64,000 bases of DNA from a bacterium. GTDB taxonomy: Bacteria; JAJVIF01. Of this stretch, positions 24,382 through 34,894 are shown one piece after another (the stretch's first letter is position 1; every line of letters begins with the position of its first letter). A program made the translations under genes and the position numbers. The notes below the pieces were generated by a model. It did no database searches. It was not told the DNA's origin and was given only the letters and a program-made list of their open reading frames with translations. The stretch spans positions 1 through 64,000 of the forward strand of contig JAJVIF010000003.1 of NCBI GenBank assembly GCA_022072165.1, in the 5' to 3' direction.

Positions 24382-27171
24382 CTACAGCGTCTTGATCTCC
24401 ACCTTGTCGATCCGCCAGCCGTTGTAGCCCGTCGTGGTGTTCGACCAGAAGCTGCCGCCGACACCGTTCCAGCCACCGAAATTCTGCTGCTGGCCATGCC
24501 AGAAGTAGACCCGGATCGCCTGGCCCTTGTACGAGTCGGGCAGTGTCAGACGTGAGATCTGATACCCGCCAGCGGCGTTGGGACAGGTGTTGCTGGTCCC
24601 ACGTCCCCACATGGGGCTGCTGGAGGCCCACCCACCCGGCAACCCCAGGAAGAAGTTGCCGTCAGCGCCAGCTGCTGTGTTGTAGAACGGGGGGTAGAGG
24701 GTGAACTCTGCTGGCAGATGGCGGATCAGCCCGGTCTCGGTCGCGGTGACGGTGCCGGGCGCCCCAGCTTTAGTCATCACGTTTGAGCCATCGCCACCGA
24801 ACGAAGACCCGCAGGGTGGTGAAAGCGTGACGTAGTTGTAGGCGTGCCAGTGCGTGATTTCCAGCACCCAGGTGCCAGGACCGGTGGGAATGAGGATCTC
24901 TGGAGTGAATGTCCCCCAGCGAGCCGCCTGCGGCGCTCCCGAGATGGTGCCGTTGCTGAAGTAGTTGCGATCACCTGGCGTGGTCTGACCGAAGCCACTC
25001 TCCTCCAGGACCTTGGCCTGACCCGCGGTCGGGACTGGCGACGTGGTGCCGGAGCGGACCCCGAACTGCCAGGAGGTACCGACGCTGGCCGGGGCGAAGT
25101 TCACCCAGTTGGTGGGGAGGGCGCCATCGGCGGTGGTCTCGAAGTCCTCGACCCACGGCGCGGTCAACCCACCCGGATTGATCGTCACGTTCAGCGTCGC
25201 CCCGGTGCTCTCCGCCTGCGTCGGCAGCGGCGCAGGAGTCGTGGCAGGACCGTAGCCATTGTCCCGGGCATAGATGGTGATGGTGTACGCCGCCGGACTG
25301 GCGTAGGTGTGGGAGGTTGGGAGGGTCCCGACATACTCCGGCGTCGCATCGCCCCAGTTGATGCGGTAGCTGGTGACGGTGCCATCGGTGTCCGCCGCGC
25401 TCACATGGGACGCCTGGACGGTGTAGGGGCTGCCAGCGTTGCCGTTGGTGGGGGCGGAGCCGGTCCAGGCGATGGTCGGCGCGACATTGGGGGTCAGTTG
25501 CACCGGGACGCTCTGGATCCGCGTGCCACCGTTGGAGTCGGTGATCCGGACCGCGAACTGCCGCGGAGTCGCGGGGGTCGGCAGGTGGGCCACGTTCCGC
25601 CAGTCATATTCGGTCTGGTAGGTGGTGGCGTTGATGAAGGTACAGGGGACCGACGGGGTGAAGTTCGCCGGGACACCATTCCAGGCGGGGTCCGCCTCGA
25701 CCGCCGTCACGCTGAACGGCGCGGGGTTGATGTTGCTGATGAGGAACTGCACCAGGTCGCCGTGATGCACCGGGTCGGCCGGGACGGGGTTCCGTTCCAG
25801 ATCGAAGGTCGGGCCGTTCGCTTCCACTTCGACCTGCGCCACGACATAGGTGGTGAGGTCGGTGAGGGGCTGCGGGGGCTGCCCGCTGCTGAACTGGCGG
25901 GTGACCGCGAAGGCGTCGCCGCTGTTGTACAGGGAGTCGCGGATTGCCGCCACCGCCCAGTACATCCCCTCCGACGCCGCGGCCTGGTTCTGGAAGCTGA
26001 AAGTCGCTTCGTAGGTGGTCCAGTACTCGCCGGGGTTCACGACGCCGGTGAAATCGACACCGTTAGTCTTCACCTGCGGCGCACCGGTGGTGACCCCGGG
26101 GACGAAGAACTCGATGCTGGCGACCGACGACTGATGCTTCAGGCTGTCGGCGGGGGCATCGGGACCAAAGGCGGGATTCGCGAGCTGGTCGCCCTGCCAG
26201 TCGCGGGCGGTGACAACCGCCTGCACGAAGCTCGGGCCGCCGCCAGCAGGCAGGGTGCCGCCGGTGATCTCCATCGACGCTTCAAAGGCTTCCTTGCGAT
26301 GAAACTCCGGCAGGAAGTACTTGGGAGTCAGGCGGGTCGGGCGGGTGGCGCTGGCCCCATAGGCAGCATCCAGCAGAAAGAGGAACTGCACCTGATTGCC
26401 GAGACCCTGGACATCAATCTCAAAGGGAGTGCTGCTGGCATCGAAGCCTTCCCCCATCGCCATGACATTGTGGCCGCCGGGGAACTGCAGGTCCGCAAAG
26501 GACCAGGTGCCAGGGAGATAGCTGCTCGGTCCCAGGTCCCGGAACATGGTGCGGTACGGGAAGATCGTGCCGACCGCGCCGACACCCCCCACATAGGGCG
26601 CGACCTGCTCGGTGAAGAACGACGAATAGCCATCGGCATTGGCGAGGACCCCAAAGGCCCCGGTCGCTTCCTGGCTGGCGGCTCCCATCTGGCTCTGGAT
26701 CCCCGAGGGGCTGGCGCTCCCGCTGATGGGGATCAGGGTCCCCCGGACATCAAACACATGGAGGTCGTAGCGGGCGGGTCCGAAGGCGAAGGGGTGTCGG
26801 GCGGCGAACCGGACCTCGACATTCCCGCCGTTGTACTGCAGCCCTTCGACTTTGAGGCAGTCGCTGCAGGGGCTCTTCTTCAGGTACTCGTAGATGTCGA
26901 CATCGAAGCTGTCACCGATGGCGACCGCCATCCGGACCGGCTCCACGACCGCGCTGAACTGCGCGAGGTCGAGGGTCACCTGGTTGAGGCCGAGGATTCC
27001 CTGGCCGGGGGCGATGTCAGCGTCCCACACGCTGGCGGGGATGGCCGGGGCCGGCATTAGGGACGCGGCGGGGGCGGCATCCGTGGGGGTGTTGCTCCCG
27101 CTCTGACAAGCGGACACCAGGAGCAGGGCTCCGCCGATCAGGGGCAGAAGTGAGCGCGACGGGGAAAGCAT
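24382..27171 (-). CDS. Lipoprotein E: family core, PKD domain, MAM-like C-terminal domain
   Basis: 929 aa, lipobox VSAC (Cys22). The subfamily II core is very close to D: SPCSDCLKVEGLQY, YDLHVFDVRGTLIPISG, HNVMAMGEGFD, GASATRPTRLTPKYFLPEFHRK, VTARDWQGD. It lacks two of the CPG-type segments of D. PKD at about 564-664 (YRINWGDATPEYVG, YTITIYARDNGYG). MAM/jelly-roll-like domain about 668-929 (VEDFETTADGALPTNW ... YKGQAIRVYFWHGQ ... NGWRIDKVEIKTL). D and E share the tail almost motif for motif, so they are tandem duplicates that differ by loss or gain of an internal repeat. A long structured leader precedes the gene. Confidence 0.78.
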   Translation of the reverse strand: MLSPSRSLLPLIGGALLLVSACQSGSNTPTDAAPAASLMPAPAIPASVWDADIAPGQGILGLNQVTLDLAQFSAVVEPVRMAVAIGDSFDVDIYEYLKKSPCSDCLKVEGLQYNGGNVEVRFAARHPFAFGPARYDLHVFDVRGTLIPISGSASPSGIQSQMGAASQEATGAFGVLANADGYSSFFTEQVAPYVGGVGAVGTIFPYRTMFRDLGPSSYLPGTWSFADLQFPGGHNVMAMGEGFDASSTPFEIDVQGLGNQVQFLFLLDAAYGASATRPTRLTPKYFLPEFHRKEAFEASMEITGGTLPAGGGPSFVQAVVTARDWQGDQLANPAFGPDAPADSLKHQSSVASIEFFVPGVTTGAPQVKTNGVDFTGVVNPGEYWTTYEATFSFQNQAAASEGMYWAVAAIRDSLYNSGDAFAVTRQFSSGQPPQPLTDLTTYVVAQVEVEANGPTFDLERNPVPADPVHHGDLVQFLISNINPAPFSVTAVEADPAWNGVPANFTPSVPCTFINATTYQTEYDWRNVAHLPTPATPRQFAVRITDSNGGTRIQSVPVQLTPNVAPTIAWTGSAPTNGNAGSPYTVQASHVSAADTDGTVTSYRINWGDATPEYVGTLPTSHTYASPAAYTITIYARDNGYGPATTPAPLPTQAESTGATLNVTINPGGLTAPWVEDFETTADGALPTNWVNFAPASVGTSWQFGVRSGTTSPVPTAGQAKVLEESGFGQTTPGDRNYFSNGTISGAPQAARWGTFTPEILIPTGPGTWVLEITHWHAYNYVTLSPPCGSSFGGDGSNVMTKAGAPGTVTATETGLIRHLPAEFTLYPPFYNTAAGADGNFFLGLPGGWASSSPMWGRGTSNTCPNAAGGYQISRLTLPDSYKGQAIRVYFWHGQQQNFGGWNGVGGSFWSNTTTGYNGWRIDKVEIKTL

Positions 27172-27465
27172 GTCCCGGAACCTCCGGAGAGTGAGCGTCG
27201 GTGGACGGGCGTCGTGTGAACGGGGTACGCCCGGAAAGCGCGCTGTCGGGGGTGGGTGATCTGAAACGACCAGCGGAACCCGCCAGACAGGGAGTCCCTG
27301 GGGGCGAGTTCCGCTTCCGTTCCCACCGAGTTAGATGCGGGCGGACCGGCCTGCATAGGGGTCGGGGGGAAAAAGATGCGGAGTCGCCGTGTGGGACGGG
27401 GTGAGTATAGCGCGGGTGACTGGTAAAAATCCATGCGCGGGAGATGTCGGGGGGGGGGGCGGGGG
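27172..27465. other. Leader region of lipoprotein E with large hairpin
   Basis: 294 bp. TATACT (27404-27409, - strand) is a -10 candidate and would give a 5' leader of about 225 nt. The leader holds a large imperfect hairpin: AGCGGAAC (27272-27279) with GTTCCGCT (27308-27315), then GCC/GGC pairs, then an inner CAGGG-AGT-CCCTG (27288-27300). It matches no riboswitch class I know; it could be an attenuator or the terminator of the helicase gene. Confidence 0.45.
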
Positions 27466-30400
27466 TTACGTGATCTTAAGCCGAGCGCTCGCTTGCAAGA
27501 GGGCAGCTGGCAGGGGATAGCGCAGCTCCCAGAGGATGCACATAGGCCGCGATCCTTCATGGGACACATAGTTCACAGGTCCTAAGAAGTAGTATGGCTG
27601 GGCCAACCCATCGACCTTCTTCCGTTCCCGCACGAACAACAAGAAGATGCACCCGCGATCGATACGCCCCGTGAAACGCTTTCCAGTGTCGGAATCTGCA
27701 CTTGTCGCATTTTGAGATTCCCAATGGAAGAGCCGCTCATTGACTGCGTAGTCTCGATACATCGTGGTGGGAGAGTAGTCCGATTCACTTTTTTCCAAAG
27801 TGACGAAAAATAGATACGTGTTTAAGTGCGGAAGGTAACGCATGCCCTCACGCATGGAAAAGTTGTCGCCGAGCTTTAAGTCATCGAAGGCTGCCTGGAT
27901 TTCATCGCGAGTGTACTCCGAGTGCACCATCAGCGGGCAGGGATAGGGCAGTTCGGGCTCCAGCGGCAAGAAACCTCGTTGCTCAATATTGAATTGCAGC
28001 AGGTGCCTCAGTTCCTGAACATGCCGCGGATTCTCCAAAAGTTTTTGTAGACCGGATTCTTCCGTCAAATCTGCTGTGCCGCGACCGTTCATCGAAAAGT
28101 AGATCATCCGTGCACGCCGCCGTGCTTGTTCATCGAGGGTGTCGATCTTTTCTACCGACCCAAGCAACTCGAGGAAAGCGGGATCTGCTAAGTGAGACGC
28201 GCGACGCAGGCCTTGCTTCAACCGATCGGTGTCAGGCTCTGTTGGGGCTGAGAGCCAGCCAGCCTCCCGCTGCAATTGGTCGAAGGTCAGGTATTTATAG
28301 AAGTACTGCGGCGCGACACGGTTCGCACTGAAGTACTCGCTGAGCGTTGGCGGACGCCCAAGCTCTTCGGCTTGTTGCCTCGCCAGCTGAATCAGCTGCT
28401 GCGCTCTGACAATCGTCCCGCGAATATTCTCCAGGATGCGTTCTTGGGACACCCGGTCTAGGACGATGGCGCAACCGGGGGGCAAGTGCGGGAAGCCACG
28501 CTTGATCTCGTCTTCCACAGAGCGCCGGCGTCCTCGAAGTAGCGCTTGAAATCGCTCCTCAAAGCGAAATCCGCGCTGCTGTTGCGCCACAAAATCAAGG
28601 ATTGTGAGGCATTCCTTGCCGGGAGACAGCCGGAGGCCGCGCCCGATTTGCTGCAAGAAGACCAACAAGCTCTCAGTGGGACGTAAGAGCAGCACCGTAT
28701 CGACTTCGGGAATGTCGATCCCCTCGCCGAGGACATCGACCGTGAACAGAAAATTGAGCTCTCGTTTCTGCAACTGCTGTATCAGCTGGAGCCGCTCCGT
28801 ATGAGGCACTCCGCCTGTGACCGCCGCGGCAGGTATTCCGGCTTGCTGAAACGACCGGGCCATGTACTGCGCGTGCCTGACCGACGCGCAGAATCCGATT
28901 CCCCGAGCAAGCGACACCTCTGTGAGCTTGCTTTCGAGCTCTTGCAAGATGAGATTCGTTCGTGCCTGGTTGTCCAGCATTAGGCGCTCAAGCTCGGTGG
29001 TGTCATATGCCCCACGACGCCACGCAACGCGCGACAAGTCGAGTAAGTCCGCGATCCCGAAATACTGAAACGGGCAAAGCAACTCCCGCGTGATGGCGTC
29101 GGGAAGTCGGATTTCTTCAGTGATGCGACCACCGAAGTGGTGCAAGATGTCCTTAACATCGGTCCGTTCAGGTGTCGCAGTCAGGCCGAGGAGTTCTTTC
29201 GGACGCAGGAACTCAAGCAGTGCCACATAGGTGGGAGCAGCTGCATGGTGGAACTCGTCCACGATGACGTAATCGAAGTGGTCTGGGCTGAACTCATCTG
29301 CGAGCCGCTTTGCGTGAAAGCTCTGGATGGAGCAGAAAAGATGGTCGTACTGACTGGGCACGTGGTCACCGACCAGCAGGTCCCCAAAACTACCATCGCG
29401 CAGAATTCCGCGGAAGCTGTACAGACTCTGCCGCAAGATTTCTGCGGTATGTGCGATGAAGAGAAGGCGCGGTTGACGGCCTTCCCGCTGAATGAATTCC
29501 TGGCGATACGCCTTGTAGTCAAAACCCGCGATCATGGTTTTCCCGGTTCCAGTTGCGGCGACTACGAGATGCTGGTGACGGTCTAGTCCCAACCGCTCCA
29601 TTCGGAGACGATCCAAAATCACCTGCTGGAAGCCGAAAGGACGTAAATCAAACGCTTGGAAGTCGATTTGCTCCGCTTGTTTGGAACGCTCCTGATGCAG
29701 CGCTGTCCGCAAGCGCCCAGCATCCGCCATCGCGTACAACTCAAACTCGGGGTCCTGCCAGTACGACTCAAACGTACTGCGCACTTTCTGCCATACGGTA
29801 CCGGAGTCGGCCTGACTGATTTTGACAACCCACTCCAGCCCTTCAGTCAGGGCCGCTTGAGATACATTGGCGGATCCCACATAGGCCGCGCTGTAACCGG
29901 TCTGCCGATGAAAGCAATAGGCCTTTGCGTGCAAGCGAGTCCGTTGGGTGTCGTAGGAGATGCGGACTTGCGTGTTAGGGAGCCTCGCCAGTTCCTCGAT
30001 AGCTTTGGCGTCTGTAGCACCCATGTAGCTTGTCGTAATGATGCGTAGCTGATGCCCTGGGGTCCCTACAAAGCGTGTCAGTTCATCCCAGAGAAGGCGC
30101 AATCCGCTCCACTTGATGAACGAGCAGAGGATGTCGCAGCGATCCGCTGACGCGAGTTCTTTTTTCAGCTGCGATGCCAAGTGCGGTTCGCTGTCCGTAC
30201 CGGTCAGCAAGCAATTGACGCTCATTGGTGTGTCGGGGCGTGGTGGTAGTGCAGTCCCATGGGGATATAACGCTTCTAAGGCTTCCACACCTGCATCTAC
30301 AGCCGTGTTGTAAAAACTCAGCAGTAGTCCTGGCTTCTCAATGGCTAAACAAAGTGCCTGAAACAGCTGCTCCTGATCCTTCAACCCAGCATCCTCCAAC

Positions 30401-30597
30401 ACGCGCTCAAACTCTACCTCCAGCCGTTGTCGCAACGCGGCTGCCAACATCGCAGGCTGGTCCGGTGGTGAGGGCGTCTTGAGGGAAGCTTCGATGCCTT
30501 CGTGGGCCAGGGATTGCAGGTGCAATCGGAGAGCGGGGTCGAGGATCCGCTCATAGAGCCCCATTGGAAGCTGAATTGGCAGTTTGTCGGTCGACAT
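27466..30597 (-). CDS. PLD-nuclease / superfamily II helicase / DUF3427 protein
   Basis: 1043 aa from the ATG at 30597; the longer frame lacks similarity. Residues about 130-255 are a phospholipase-D-like nuclease domain ([13 protein letters not shown] ... RLHAKAYCF ... [12 protein letters not shown]). SF2 helicase: Walker [14 protein letters not shown] (about 345-352), Walker [10 protein letters not shown] (about 445), [12 protein letters not shown], and motif [16 protein letters not shown]3427-type C-terminal region spans about 780-1043 ([23 protein letters not shown] ... FLLFVRERK). Known: PLD plus SF2 helicase plus DUF3427 is a stand-alone bacterial architecture often placed in defence loci, with probable DNA cleavage/translocation activity. 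It is divergent from clpP with a 184-bp gap. There is no Shine-Dalgarno; a TATCCT lies 10 nt before the ATG. Confidence 0.85.
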   Translation of the reverse strand: MSTDKLPIQLPMGLYERILDPALRLHLQSLAHEGIEASLKTPSPPDQPAMLAAALRQRLEVEFERVLEDAGLKDQEQLFQALCLAIEKPGLLLSFYNTAVDAGVEALEALYPHGTALPPRPDTPMSVNCLLTGTDSEPHLASQLKKELASADRCDILCSFIKWSGLRLLWDELTRFVGTPGHQLRIITTSYMGATDAKAIEELARLPNTQVRISYDTQRTRLHAKAYCFHRQTGYSAAYVGSANVSQAALTEGLEWVVKISQADSGTVWQKVRSTFESYWQDPEFELYAMADAGRLRTALHQERSKQAEQIDFQAFDLRPFGFQQVILDRLRMERLGLDRHQHLVVAATGTGKTMIAGFDYKAYRQEFIQREGRQPRLLFIAHTAEILRQSLYSFRGILRDGSFGDLLVGDHVPSQYDHLFCSIQSFHAKRLADEFSPDHFDYVIVDEFHHAAAPTYVALLEFLRPKELLGLTATPERTDVKDILHHFGGRITEEIRLPDAITRELLCPFQYFGIADLLDLSRVAWRRGAYDTTELERLMLDNQARTNLILQELESKLTEVSLARGIGFCASVRHAQYMARSFQQAGIPAAAVTGGVPHTERLQLIQQLQKRELNFLFTVDVLGEGIDIPEVDTVLLLRPTESLLVFLQQIGRGLRLSPGKECLTILDFVAQQQRGFRFEERFQALLRGRRRSVEDEIKRGFPHLPPGCAIVLDRVSQERILENIRGTIVRAQQLIQLARQQAEELGRPPTLSEYFSANRVAPQYFYKYLTFDQLQREAGWLSAPTEPDTDRLKQGLRRASHLADPAFLELLGSVEKIDTLDEQARRRARMIYFSMNGRGTADLTEESGLQKLLENPRHVQELRHLLQFNIEQRGFLPLEPELPYPCPLMVHSEYTRDEIQAAFDDLKLGDNFSMREGMRYLPHLNTYLFFVTLEKSESDYSPTTMYRDYAVNERLFHWESQNATSADSDTGKRFTGRIDRGCIFLLFVRERKKVDGLAQPYYFLGPVNYVSHEGSRPMCILWELRYPLPAALLQASARLKIT

Positions 30598-30781
30598 CGC
30601 GGGAAGGAGGATAGCACTCCCCTTCCCCTCTCCCCCGACGGACGGGGGCGGCGGGGAAACTGTCCCGGGCTGGTCCCATTGCGCGGGGGACCAAGAGACA
30701 TTAAGGTACCCCCCGGACGCCGCCCCACCGGCAGCGCCCGTCGACCACCGACTCCCCAGGCCCCCGGAGGCGCCCCGCCCC

Positions 30782-31402
30782 ATGATCCCCTACGTCATCG
30801 AGCAGACCGCCCGCGGCGAGCGCTCCTACGACATCTTTTCGCGGCTCCTGAAGGACCGCATCATCCTGCTGGGGCAACCGGTCGATGACCACATCGCCAA
30901 CCTGATCGTCGCGCAACTCCTCTTCCTCGAAAAGGAAGACCCGGAAAAGGACATCGACCTCTACATCAACTCCCCCGGCGGGGTCGTGACCGCGGGCCTC
31001 GCGATCTACGACACCATGCAGATCATTCGTCCGGATGTCGTGACGATCTGTGTCGGGCAGGCGATGAGCATGGGGGCCGTGATCCTGGCCGGCGGCGCCC
31101 CAGGGAAGCGTCTGGCGCTCCAGAACGCGAGCATTCTGATCCATCAGCCCCTGGGGGGTGCCCGCGGACAGGCGTCGGATATCGAGATCCACGCGAAGGA
31201 GATCCTGCGGACCCGGTCGCTGCTCAACGGGATTCTGGCGAAACATACGGGGCAGGACCTGGAGACCATCGGGCGGGACACGGACCGCGACCATTTCATG
31301 ACGTCGGAAGAGGCGCTGAACTACGGTCTGATCGACGAGATTGTGAAGTCGCGGGCGGATGTCGAGGCGCTGAAGAAGAAGCTCAGCGAAGGAGGGGGGT
31401 AA
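30782..31402 (+). CDS. clpP: ATP-dependent Clp protease proteolytic subunit
   Basis: 206 aa. Catalytic triad Ser96 (GQAMSMGA), His121 (ILIHQPLGG) and Asp170 (DTDRDHFM) are all present, with YINSPGG, the Gly-rich loop over the substrate site. The start [23 protein letters not shown] is the family's usual N-terminus, with GGAGG upstream. Known: ClpP forms a double heptamer that degrades proteins fed by ClpX or ClpA/C in the cytoplasm. clpX normally follows directly; here it is 3.9 kb downstream, split off by a methyltransferase, a GHKL ATPase and a HicB remnant on AT-richer DNA. Confidence 0.97.
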   Translation: MIPYVIEQTARGERSYDIFSRLLKDRIILLGQPVDDHIANLIVAQLLFLEKEDPEKDIDLYINSPGGVVTAGLAIYDTMQIIRPDVVTICVGQAMSMGAVILAGGAPGKRLALQNASILIHQPLGGARGQASDIEIHAKEILRTRSLLNGILAKHTGQDLETIGRDTDRDHFMTSEEALNYGLIDEIVKSRADVEALKKKLSEGGG

Positions 31403-31489
31403 GGTGTAGGGGGGAGGTGAAAAGGAAAGGCAGGACTTTTGCTAAACTCTACATGCATTCATAGACCTTCCCAAGAGAGGTGTTGAGCT

Positions 31490-32491
31490 GTGGAGTCAAA
31501 AACCCAGCCCGTGACTACCCCAATAGCACCAGAGCCATACTACAAGACTAAGCTTGGCACCCTCTATCATGGTGACTCATTGGTCGCCCTCGAAAGCAAG
31601 CGTCTTCGGCGCAGCAAGGGAAAGGTACAGTTGGCGTTCACTTCCCCACCATTTCCACTGAACTAAAAGAAAAAGTACGGAAACCTGCAGGGAGATGATT
31701 ATCTCGAGTGGTTCGCTTCTTACGCTCCTGCCCTCCGAGATCATCTTACAGAAAGTGGCTCAATTGTCATCGAAATAGGCAATGCCTGGGTTCAGGGATT
31801 GCCGGTAATGTCAACTATTGTACTACAGTCGCTGCTGGCGTTTCTCGCAAAAGGCGATTTGCATTTGTGCCAAGAATTCGTCTGGTATAACCCTGCCAGG
31901 CTGCCATCTCCAATCCAATGGGTGAATGTAGAGAGAATCAGGGTAAAAGATGCATTTACTAGAATTTGGTGGATGTCACCAACTCCTCGCCCAAAGGCGG
32001 ATAATCGTCGCGTGCTTCAAGCGTATAGTCCTAGCATGCAAAAGTTACTAGAAACCGGGAAGTATAATGCTGGCCGCCGTCCCTCTGAGTACAAAATTGG
32101 AGCAAAAAGCTTTGCGACAAATAATATTGGCGCAATCCCTCCAAATGTTCTAGATGCTGAAGCGGCTCCGAGCTTGGGAACTTTATTAAAGGGCACGAAT
32201 ACGCGGGCGAATGATGATTATCAAAACGCATGCCGTGCTGCAGGTATGCCGCAACATCCGGCCCGGATGCCCAAAGAGCTGGCAGAGTTTTTCATCCGCT
32301 TTCTAACTGATCCGGGCGACCTTGTCCTAGATCCATTTGCGGGAAGCAACACGACAGGGTACGTTGCAGAGAGCTTAGCTCGTAAGTGGATTGGCATTGA
32401 AGCAGATGCTGATTATGCAGCGAGTTCGATAAATAGATTTCCAGCAAACTCGATTACTTCCATCTCTCCTCACCTGAAGCCGATCCGGTAA
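31490..32491 (+). pseudogene. DNA methyltransferase (beta-class, N4-C or N6-A) interrupted by in-frame TAA
   Basis: From GTG 31490 the frame encodes PYYKTKLGTLYHGDSL and reaches the catalytic motif IV TSPPFPLN, then meets TAA at 31664-31666 (codon 59). The same frame continues without shift as KKKYGNLQGDDYLEWF and runs to 32491. The C-terminal part keeps motif I as LVLDPFAGSNTTGYVAE (about 285-300). Motif IV before motif I is the beta-class order. Known relatives read LNRKKKYGN or similar here, so one codon has become a stop. TAA ends other genes in this window, so recoding is unlikely. Inference: a recent nonsense mutation or a base-call error. The 3' end abuts the GHKL gene tail-to-tail (2-bp gap). 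AT-richer than flanking DNA. Confidence 0.85.
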
Positions 32492-32493
32492 AC

Positions 32494-34785
32494 TTACTCA
32501 TCGTCTTCGGTATTAACTCCAGATCTGACTTCCTGAAGCGCCATGATAACTGCAACCGATGCTACACGGCAACGCTCTTGCCGACCAAGCTCTCTCAGGA
32601 GGCGCTCGTTCTCATGCAGATCATTGGAAGCTTCATTCTTCTCGCTATGAGCTAGTAATGCGTGTACCGCAAGCCAGATTTCATATCTTCGCCTAAATGA
32701 TTCGGCCACGTTGGTATCTCTTTGCTCCAGCTTTCGTATTTCTATACTATATTTTGGGTAAGCCGTTGAGTAGTAGACATATAGTACACCACTGTTCATC
32801 AAGGCGCAACTCGCATGGTCACGGACATCATTCGTCTCTGAATCATCGCAAACTAAAGGCCAGTTTTCGTCTTCAGGCCCAGCAACAAGGATGATTTCAA
32901 ATTGAGGCAAAGACTGCTTAGGTTCCTTCTCAACTGGCTGTGGCACAGGAACAACTTCAAACACTTTCTCATCGCTCAGTGCCGCCAGTCCTGCCCGATA
33001 TAATTCTACCCGGATGCTACCTATAGTGCCCACTTCAATATCGCTATCTGCTTGCACAAGCACTCTCATTCGGCCACCACGAAGAGGACTTGAGCCAATA
33101 ACCTTTAAAGTAGATTCAATGGCTACGTTAATTCTGGACTGTTTCGGGTTTGCGTCATTGTGGTACTCAGAGCTTGCATCAGTCTCGAGGCGCAGATAAC
33201 GCCGTTGTCCAGCATAGAAGCGCAGCTTATCAGCTTCATCTGCTAGAATTCGAATATAAGTTGGAGGCTCCTGGATATCGATTGGGCGTGGAGCTGGCCG
33301 CGGAGGACGCGATGAAACTGGACCGTCACCACTGCCGCCGGAGGTTTTGCCTCCTGTGTCAGGGGCGGATCCAAAGATTCCAAGCAGCTTCGAGACCTGG
33401 CGCTGAACCTGCTTCTCTGCTTCCGCATCACGTTGACGTAGCGAATGGTCCCGAGCCTCTGCATTGATTCGCTTAAGCTCGTCATCAGCCTTCAGAAGCT
33501 CAAGCAGTTCAGCGAGAATTCTCGCCTTTACAACCCCTTCTCGGGCCTGCTCCCTAGTTGAGGCAAAGAGCTTTCTCTTTGCTCCGGATGCTAATCGATC
33601 ACAATTAATGTGCACAATAAGACGGCCGCTAAGGAAGGGCAAATCCGCATCCTTTTTCAGAAACAATGCAGAGATCTCGTCCTGGTTCTGTCCATTATGA
33701 GTCATAATGACTGGGCGAGCTGAATCTACGTAGGAACTAGCTGGACTCTTTTTTCCTTCTTCCTGCATGGCAAGTACCCAATATTCATACCCCACTGATC
33801 CAAAGTCTCCAAGCTGCGCATAAAACATCGGCATCGAGTAGCTCATCTTTGTTGGGCCTGATGCTTCATCTTCTGGATCAACTGCTCCATTCAACGCATT
33901 ACGGGTACCCTTGATTGTCCTATTTCTCGGCTTCGCCGAGTCACTCAGTTTTGTCTTTTCCTCCAGCCAGTCGGGAGCAACAGGATCGAATAGCACACGC
34001 TGAAGCATACCGTAGAGACTTTTCGCCCCAAGTGCACTAGTATATTTTGATAAGTCATACCCAAAGTGCCTAATGAGCGTCCCATGCTTCAGAACGGATG
34101 GGTCTAGATCTCCTTGTAAGATTAACCCCTGATGAATTAAATAGACGTATTGTCCGGTTTTGTACTCTTCAGGAGGCAATTCCTCATATTTTATAACTGT
34201 AAATGATGCTGGGGATGTTTCGTGCGTCCTGGAGGCTATTAATGTGTACTTGCAAAATGCGAATGTACTAGATCCACCTTGCCCATAAGTACCTGCCAAG
34301 TAGTGTTTTTGAATTTTATTGCTGGCATTCAGGCTGAGAATAGTTAACGGAAGCTCTTGTCTTTCGATTCCCGTTCCACTGTCGATGACAGAAAGTATTC
34401 GTGACTGAGCGCCTTCACCCGGTTCAAGCCTCACTATAGTTCTTTTCGCAAGCTCTTGTCTTTGTCGAGGTGTCAGACCAGATAAGCCGGTAGATGCTGG
34501 AACTCCGAGCCAGGCTTCGGCAGCTTCCCGAGGACTACGACACATGGGATTTCCATTGTGAGCTTGATGCTCAAGCTCAAGAATGGCATCGTGTGCGTTT
34601 GTTATACGCTCTATGAACGCTCGGACCGGATCTGAAGCAACATCAATTGCACCGCGGTTGTTTTCCCTTGCGCCAACAGGTACGTAAGAGTAATCAATGG
34701 ATTTTTCGACCGCTAAAAGCGCATCTTCAACAGCTTGTACTTTCTCAGCACCGAGCAGGGCTTTCAGTAGGTGAGTATGGCTCAC
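32494..34785 (-). CDS. GHKL (MORC/MutL/Hsp90-like) ATPase, probably restriction-associated
   Basis: 763 aa from GTG 34785, chosen for AGGAG 6 nt upstream; a start at 34833 lacks support. ATP-binding motifs: N-box FIERITNAHDAIL (about 55-68), G1 VIDSGTGIERQ (about 137) and G2 LAGTYGQGGSSTF (about 162). There is a coiled, Lys/Arg-rich stretch (INAEARDHSLRQRDAEAEKQVQRQVSKLLG) and a Gly/Pro linker before a beta-rich C-terminal half. Known: Iyer, Abhiman and Aravind described MORC-like GHKL ATPases coupled to DNA methylases in bacterial restriction systems. Inference: this is the ATPase of such a system with the adjacent methyltransferase. Codon use and base composition are clearly AT-richer than the rest of the window. 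Confidence 0.8.
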   Translation of the reverse strand: MSHTHLLKALLGAEKVQAVEDALLAVEKSIDYSYVPVGARENNRGAIDVASDPVRAFIERITNAHDAILELEHQAHNGNPMCRSPREAAEAWLGVPASTGLSGLTPRQRQELAKRTIVRLEPGEGAQSRILSVIDSGTGIERQELPLTILSLNASNKIQKHYLAGTYGQGGSSTFAFCKYTLIASRTHETSPASFTVIKYEELPPEEYKTGQYVYLIHQGLILQGDLDPSVLKHGTLIRHFGYDLSKYTSALGAKSLYGMLQRVLFDPVAPDWLEEKTKLSDSAKPRNRTIKGTRNALNGAVDPEDEASGPTKMSYSMPMFYAQLGDFGSVGYEYWVLAMQEEGKKSPASSYVDSARPVIMTHNGQNQDEISALFLKKDADLPFLSGRLIVHINCDRLASGAKRKLFASTREQAREGVVKARILAELLELLKADDELKRINAEARDHSLRQRDAEAEKQVQRQVSKLLGIFGSAPDTGGKTSGGSGDGPVSSRPPRPAPRPIDIQEPPTYIRILADEADKLRFYAGQRRYLRLETDASSEYHNDANPKQSRINVAIESTLKVIGSSPLRGGRMRVLVQADSDIEVGTIGSIRVELYRAGLAALSDEKVFEVVPVPQPVEKEPKQSLPQFEIILVAGPEDENWPLVCDDSETNDVRDHASCALMNSGVLYVYYSTAYPKYSIEIRKLEQRDTNVAESFRRRYEIWLAVHALLAHSEKNEASNDLHENERLLRELGRQERCRVASVAVIMALQEVRSGVNTEDDE

Positions 34786-34813
34786 GAGGCACTCCTGGGA
34801 GGTGGGTCGGCAT

Positions 34814-34819
34814 ATCTTA
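34814..34819 (-). promoter_or_regulatory. Candidate -10 for the GHKL ATPase gene
   Basis: TAAGAT about 30 nt before GTG 34785. No convincing -35. Confidence 0.35.
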
Positions 34820-34894
34820 GCGCAGTTCAGCACCTTTGAGACTGTGGTGTAAATAGCTCTCCCAGAATTGGAGCTATCTCACAAAGTTTGGTGA

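Noticed and set aside
31490-32491. TAA read as sense codon (recoding) in the methyltransferase
   Set aside because: TAA is used as a normal stop by clpP, lipoprotein B and others in the window; no recoding signal is visible.
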